NCBI GenBank assembly: GCA_964392365.1
Contig: CAYMPH010000016.1
Span: forward strand, 1 to 64,000
DNA: 64,000 nt
Source: CAYMPH01 sp964392365
GTDB lineage: Bacteria > Spirochaetota > UBA4802 > UBA5550
Direction: 5' to 3'
Shown: positions 60,041 to 64,000 of the stretch, piece by piece
How positions within the stretch are numbered: the first letter of the stretch is position 1
Layout of the letters: every line of letters begins with the position of its first letter
Program-made: the position numbers and the translations under genes
Notes under the pieces: model-generated
Database searches by the model: none
Told to the model about the DNA's origin: nothing
The model's input: only the letters and a program-made list of their open reading frames with translations

Positions 60041-61285
60041 CTATTCTATAATTGTGTAACCGCGTTCGTTGTGCTGGGTTACATCTAGACCAATTGCTTC
60101 ATCCTGATCGGTTACACGAAGGCCGACTGTTTTATCAATCAATTTATATATTACAAAAGTGACTACAGCTGTATAAAGCATTACAGATACTGCTCCAACT
60201 GATTGAGACCATAACTGGTTCATGTTGCCGTAAAAAGCTCCTGAAAAAGCGGATTGAACCACAGGCGTTGCAAGAAGCCCTGTTGCTATGGTTCCAATGA
60301 AACCTCCGATTCCATGTACGCCGAATGCATCAAGCGCGTCATCATAACCGAATTTTCCTTTAACAAATACAACCATATAAAAACATAAGAAGCTTGATAC
60401 GCCTCCTATGATAATTGCACCCTTCACATCAACAAATCCCGCTGCAGGCGTAATTGCTGCAAGTCCTGCAATAGCCCCTGTTGCTGCACCCAGCATTGTA
60501 GGACTCTTTGCGTAAAAATAATCCAGAATCATCCACACAAGTACTGCAACTGATGCAGAGGTATTCGTTACAACAAATGCATGAACTGCAAGACCGTTGG
60601 CAGCAAGAGCGCTTCCTGCATTAAAACCAAACCATCCGAACCAGAGCATTGCAGCGCCAATCATCGTAAAAGGAAGATTATGCGGAGGTGTCGGTTTAAG
60701 GTAATTCCTTTTCCCTATTACGATTGAAGTTACAAGAGCAGCTGTTCCTGCACTGATATGAACTACAATCCCGCCTGCAAAATCCAGAACACCCATTTTT
60801 GCAAGCCATCCGTCAGTTGCCCAGACCCAGTGCGCTACCGGAAAATACACAAGGAATAGCCATGCAATAGTAAATAATAAAAATGATGAAAATTTCATAC
60901 GTTCCGCAAATGCGCCTATGATAAGTGCAGGAGTAATAACTGCAAACATCCCCTGAAAAATCATAAATAAAAGATGCGGCACTGTCGGAGCATATGCTGA
61001 GCTCGGTGTCATGCCTACATTATTAAGAAATACCCAGTCTAATCCTCCGATGAATCCCGGGATTAGCGTATTTGAACCGAATGTCAGACTATATCCGATT
61101 ACAACCCAGATAACGCTTACTAAAGCCAGGGTAATAAAGCATTGCATCAGAATATTCAGTACATTCTTCTTTTTAACAAGTCCTCCATAAAAAAGGGCAA
61201 GAGCTGGAGCAGTCATAAACATTACAAGTGCAGTTGAAACAAGAAGCCATGCAGTATCCCCTGTATTGATTGAAGCAGTTCCCAT
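60041..61285 (-). CDS. amtB: Ammonium transporter
   Basis: 414 residues, 11 or so membrane segments. FYGGLVKKKNVLN, the conserved HISAGTAALV (first pore His) and ALDAFGVHGIGGFIGT (second pore His) are intact. It carries ammonium across the inner membrane and is gated by GlnK, encoded directly downstream. GGAGG precedes the ATG. Upstream, two 21-bp direct repeats may be control sites. Confidence 0.95.
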   Translation of the reverse strand: MGTASINTGDTAWLLVSTALVMFMTAPALALFYGGLVKKKNVLNILMQCFITLALVSVIWVVIGYSLTFGSNTLIPGFIGGLDWVFLNNVGMTPSSAYAPTVPHLLFMIFQGMFAVITPALIIGAFAERMKFSSFLLFTIAWLFLVYFPVAHWVWATDGWLAKMGVLDFAGGIVVHISAGTAALVTSIVIGKRNYLKPTPPHNLPFTMIGAAMLWFGWFGFNAGSALAANGLAVHAFVVTNTSASVAVLVWMILDYFYAKSPTMLGAATGAIAGLAAITPAAGFVDVKGAIIIGGVSSFLCFYMVVFVKGKFGYDDALDAFGVHGIGGFIGTIATGLLATPVVQSAFSGAFYGNMNQLWSQSVGAVSVMLYTAVVTFVIYKLIDKTVGLRVTDQDEAIGLDVTQHNERGYTIIE

Positions 61286-61419
61286 ATATATAATCCTCCA
61301 GGATAAAAATTTAAATAATTAATAATAAATGCATATTAGCGGATTTTATTTAATTACATAAACCAGAGAATTATATATTCCGTCAATAAAGCTTGTTTAA
61401 AATGCCTTTTAAACAATAT

Positions 61420-61481
61420 TATTTAACACAGTTGTAATATTAGATCGTTTACGTCATTTTTATTTAACATGATTGTAATAT
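61420..61481. promoter_or_regulatory. Paired 21-bp direct repeats upstream of amtB
   Basis: TATTTAACACAGTTGTAATAT at 61420-61440 recurs as TATTTAACATGATTGTAATAT at 61461-61481, three differences in 21, 41 bp apart (about four helical turns). They lie about 135-195 bases before the amtB start and about 90-150 bases before the cysteine synthase start, so either gene could be the target. Confidence 0.5.
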
Positions 61482-61569
61482 ATCTATGGTCACTGAAGTT
61501 AGATTCTTGACAAAAGTAAACTCTCTATAATGATTTGTTAAAATTTAACAGCCATAATCAGGAATTAAA

Positions 61570-62472
61570 ATGAAAGAAGATATACTCGGAACCATAGGCA
61601 ATACGCCTCTTGTTAAAATAAACAGGCTGAACCCGAATAAAAATGTCACGATCCTTGCCAAGCTTGAGGGCTTCAATCCGACAGGCAGCATTAAAGACAG
61701 AATTGCTCTTAAGATGATCGAACAGGCAGAGCATGAAGGCAAGCTGAAAAAAGGACAAACTATAATTGAACCAACATCCGGAAACACCGGCATAGGACTT
61801 GCAATGATCGGCACTGTAAAAGGATACAAGGTTGAAATTGTAATGTCAAAATCCGTTTCCATTGAGCGGCGCAAAATGATCCAGGCATTCGGAGCAAAAA
61901 TAATTCTCACTGATGAAAAGCTAGGAACAGACGGAGCTATCAGTAAAGCACGTGAACTTGCCTCTCTTTATCCGGATAAATATTTCATGCCGGACCAGTT
62001 TTCAAATGAATACAACAAGATTGCCCATTACCGCACTACTGCAATTGAAATATGGAAGCAGACAAAAGGAAAGATCGACTATTTCGTATCATCTCTCGGC
62101 ACATCCGGAACTATTATGGGTATAGGGAAATATTTGAAAGAAAAAAATCCTAAAATAAAAATTGTTTCCGCCCATCCGGAAAAAGGCCACTACATACAGG
62201 GCCTTAAAAATATGGAAGAGGCTATTGTTCCTTCGATCTATGATCCGTCTATGATTGATGTAACAATTATGATAGAAAGCAGTAAAGCATTTGAAATGTC
62301 TCGGCGAATTGTAACTGACGAAGGGATATTTGTTGGAATGAGCAGCGGTGCTGCAATGATCGCTGCTCTTGAAATAGCGAAGTCAATAAAAAAGGGAACT
62401 ATAGTTGTAATATTCGCAGACCGGGGTGAAAAATATCTCAGCACAGATTTATTCAAGGTAGACGGAGACTGA
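61570..62472 (+). CDS. cysK: Cysteine synthase family PLP enzyme
   Basis: 300 residues. IGNTPLVKI, the PLP lysine in EGFNPTGSIKDR, substrate loop EPTSGNTGIG and phosphate loop LGTSGTIMG are intact. It makes cysteine from O-acetylserine and sulfide, or acts as the CysM/cystathionine-synthase-like variant; EGFNPTGS (rather than NPGGS) leaves CysM possible. AGGA-like bases precede the ATG. It is divergent from amtB and convergent with the following gene. Confidence 0.9.
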   Translation: MKEDILGTIGNTPLVKINRLNPNKNVTILAKLEGFNPTGSIKDRIALKMIEQAEHEGKLKKGQTIIEPTSGNTGIGLAMIGTVKGYKVEIVMSKSVSIERRKMIQAFGAKIILTDEKLGTDGAISKARELASLYPDKYFMPDQFSNEYNKIAHYRTTAIEIWKQTKGKIDYFVSSLGTSGTIMGIGKYLKEKNPKIKIVSAHPEKGHYIQGLKNMEEAIVPSIYDPSMIDVTIMIESSKAFEMSRRIVTDEGIFVGMSSGAAMIAALEIAKSIKKGTIVVIFADRGEKYLSTDLFKVDGD

Positions 62473-62478
62473 GAATAA

Positions 62479-63135
62479 TCAGTTCAGCTTCTGTTTCTCA
62501 TCAAAAACTTCATCCCTGCTGTCAACTCTGTCTTTGTTGTACTTTTCAGGAACTGCAACCTGCATATCCTGATAAAATCTGAAACATATCTTTTTTGCAA
62601 GCCTGTAATAATAAATCGCTTCTATAGGTCTTCCCCACTTGTTCTGGTCTTTTGCCTTCTGCATAGCTGATGAAGCCATATTAAGCACAAGCTTCATTTG
62701 AGGATCTACAGTTTCTTTATTCTTCATCTGCTGAAGCATCTTAGGCTTTACAAGATCAGTGCTTGTTGAACTCATTATAGCTGCAGTATCTTTTTCATAA
62801 ATATCGCATAATTTGGAAGCAACATCGTTTATTTCCTTTTCATTCTGGGAAAAAAGATTCGCAGCATTTACTATATCACGGCTGAAATAAAAGGCGCTTG
62901 CATCTGAGTATGTATTTATAAGGGATTCAAAAACAGGATTACCGCTGTAATTGATAATAGCAGACTTAAGCATCCTGATTTTAGCATAATTTTCAAAGCT
63001 CAGCTGCCTGGCAAGATTTTCCATATCTGTCAGGTCTTTTGTTTTCCATTTATCCATTGTTTCGGCTGCAAAGCCGCTCTGGATAGTCAGAATTACAAAT
63101 AAAACTGTTATGGTTCGCTTTAATATAGTTATCAT
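62479..63135 (-). CDS. Secreted helical protein of unknown function
   Basis: 218 residues. A signal peptide (ILKRTITVLFVILTIQSGFA) precedes an all-helical mature part (TDMENLARQLSFENYAKIRM ... AIYYYRLAKKICFRFYQDM). No repeats or catalytic motifs are visible. It may be a periplasmic adaptor. A GAGAG string lies before the ATG. Downstream of it a 660-base gap contains the third copy of the structured element. Confidence 0.7.
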   Translation of the reverse strand: MITILKRTITVLFVILTIQSGFAAETMDKWKTKDLTDMENLARQLSFENYAKIRMLKSAIINYSGNPVFESLINTYSDASAFYFSRDIVNAANLFSQNEKEINDVASKLCDIYEKDTAAIMSSTSTDLVKPKMLQQMKNKETVDPQMKLVLNMASSAMQKAKDQNKWGRPIEAIYYYRLAKKICFRFYQDMQVAVPEKYNKDRVDSRDEVFDEKQKLN

Positions 63136-63339
63136 CGGGCACTCTCTGATTTAAATTATTACATGCGGAAAATTTCCTGCACGGAATGACAATATACAAA
63201 TTATTTAATGAAATGAGATAATTCAGATATTATAGATCGGAATCAGTTTGTCAAATTGTTTTCTTTATATATCCATTATAAAATTCAGATATTTGCTTTC
63301 ACATTTTTTAAAATTTGGAATTAAGGAAAATTTTCACTG

Positions 63340-63588
63340 CCATGAAATGGGGGCCGGTTGCCGAGCGGAAATCGTGGCATAACCTTGAATGGAAGGTGTA
63401 GCCTAACTCTCAAGAAGGACTGCTTTTACGGAAAAGCAGCCCTCCTTGAGAATCCACCCGAAAGCCGCTGCTCTATAGCCGCAGGGCTAAAGACCTTCAC
63501 CTGCAACAAAACTTTTCCTTATTCTTTAAAATATTATCTAAATACTGTTTGAAAACTGAAACTACTCCGCCGGTTTTAGAAAACCGGC
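63340..63588 (-). repeat. Structured dispersed element, copy C (inverted)
   Basis: Read on the minus strand it has the same order as copies A and B: a perfect 9-bp hairpin GCCGGTTTT/AAAACCGGC (63569-63588), an AT-rich linker, GGTCTTTAGCCCTGCGGC...GAGCAGCGG, a 19-pair stem (63409-63427 with 63432-63450) and ACCTTCCATTCAAGGT. Its two non-Watson-Crick pairs are G-U only if the minus strand is the RNA. The 63136-63800 gap holds no other gene. CTCGGCCACCGAGCGGAGTC at about 63632 is a further common repeat. Confidence 0.7.
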
Positions 63589-63744
63589 TCACTTTAAATT
63601 TATTCTAATAAAAAATTCCAACTTGAAAAAGCTCGGCCACCGAGCGGAGTCGAGGTGACAGTATAATCAAGAAACGGCACCGGGTTGTGTTGGAATGGAA
63701 CTTTAACTGATTGAAAATGTATACGGGTGAAAAGGGTTGCTGAT

Positions 63745-64000
63745 TATTTAAAATAATCAATGAGAAATTTAATCATCATAAAAATTCCACAAATTGTAAA
63801 AATTATAGAAAATAACAGAATACCAAAAATAGAGCGAGTATGAACTCCACCCAATGGAACTTTTTTCTTAATAATCCACTAATACCCAATATCAATGATA
63901 ACAAACTTAAAAACAAAGCATTATAAATTGGTTCATTAAAAAAAATTACTAAAATCAATAAAAATATTGAAATTATGTTCAGTATAACATCAATTATCAT
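63745..64000 (-). CDS. Small membrane protein, partial and possibly frameshifted
   Basis: From a possible ATG at 64000-63998 (or further right, outside the window) the first frame encodes two hydrophobic segments (VILNIISIFLLILVIFF; YNALFLSLLSLILGISGLL), then runs from RKKFHWVEF to a stop at 63803-63805. A shift at the A6 run near 63862 instead gives KKVPLGGVHTRSIFGILL and another hydrophobic segment to a stop at 63745-63747. The second ending looks more like a natural membrane protein, so a 1-base deletion in the A-run is possible. The family is unknown. Confidence 0.35.

Noticed and set aside
61507..61531. TTGACA and TATAAT upstream of cysteine synthase
   Set aside because: Only 13 bases separate the boxes, too few for a standard sigma-70 promoter.
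63340..63420. GGTTGCCGAGCGGAAATCG looks like a tRNA-Ser D-arm
   Set aside because: No acceptor stem, anticodon or T-arm follows; it belongs to the structured element.

Overview
The window is about 64 kb of AT-rich bacterial DNA with no rRNA, tRNA, CRISPR array, phage or intact insertion sequence that I can recognise. It comes from a Gram-negative-type cell: several proteins carry signal peptides or lipoboxes, and two look like outer-membrane beta-barrels. The gene mix (three SpoIIE-type PP2C phosphatases, a 7TM-DISM receptor, FecR, MORN and DUF1566 secreted proteins, acyl-CoA chemistry, an acyl-CoA-binding protein, ferredoxin-dependent 2-oxoacid oxidation) looks most like a free-living, at least facultatively anaerobic member of the Spirochaetota, perhaps Leptospira-related. 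That placement is inference from gene content only. Layout. 1-760: repeat, candidate small RNA, orphan Arc-type repressor. 757-7.9 kb: hybrid sensor kinase, flavin reductase, nitroreductase, a secreted Cys-repeat protein behind an SGNH-like lipoprotein, and a porin-like barrel. 8.5-12.9 kb: a four-subunit 2-oxoacid:ferredoxin oxidoreductase followed by a catabolic threonine dehydratase, which together suggest threonine -> 2-oxobutyrate -> propionyl-CoA. 12.9-20.4 kb: two metallo-beta-lactamase-fold hydrolases, a PAS-SpoIIE phosphatase, a crotonase, adenylate kinase, a LOG-family protein and a thiolase. 20.5-28.5 kb: two more SpoIIE receptors around a MoxR/CoxE-VWA pair, then a secreted VWA-barrel fusion. 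28.5-33.3 kb: acyl-CoA-binding protein, a methylmalonyl-CoA-epimerase-like protein, a second crotonase and a secreted lipocalin-like/FecR pair. 33.4-37.8 kb: a degenerate HD-GYP protein and a 7TM-DISM/HD-GYP/HATPase receptor. 37.8-45.6 kb: small secreted and enzymatic genes, ending in a plasmid-style parG-parA-parB cassette with a well-defined promoter and operators. 46-56.5 kb: PhzF, lipid-type enzymes (acyltransferase, SDR, GMC oxidoreductase), a run of secreted proteins including an MORN protein, and a MarR operon whose promoter is a perfect 36-bp palindrome. 56.6-64 kb: a 55-residue protein, phosphofructokinase, a toxin-antitoxin pair with a frameshifted toxin, a DUF2156 protein, amtB-glnK, cysteine synthase and a truncated membrane protein. 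Working together: the acyl-CoA genes (thiolase, two crotonases, acyl-CoA-binding protein, VOC epimerase-like protein, 2-oxoacid oxidoreductase, threonine dehydratase) fit propionyl-/acyl-CoA metabolism. The SpoIIE phosphatases and the HATPase-bearing receptor fit partner-switching control, although no anti-sigma antagonist or sigma factor lies in the window. The most striking non-coding content is at least five families of dispersed inverted repeats in the intergenic gaps. One is a roughly 210-310 bp element in three copies. Its hairpins are kept by compensatory changes, and its G-U wobbles point to the same strand in each copy that has them, so it may be a structured RNA or the relic of a TnpB-type transposon end.
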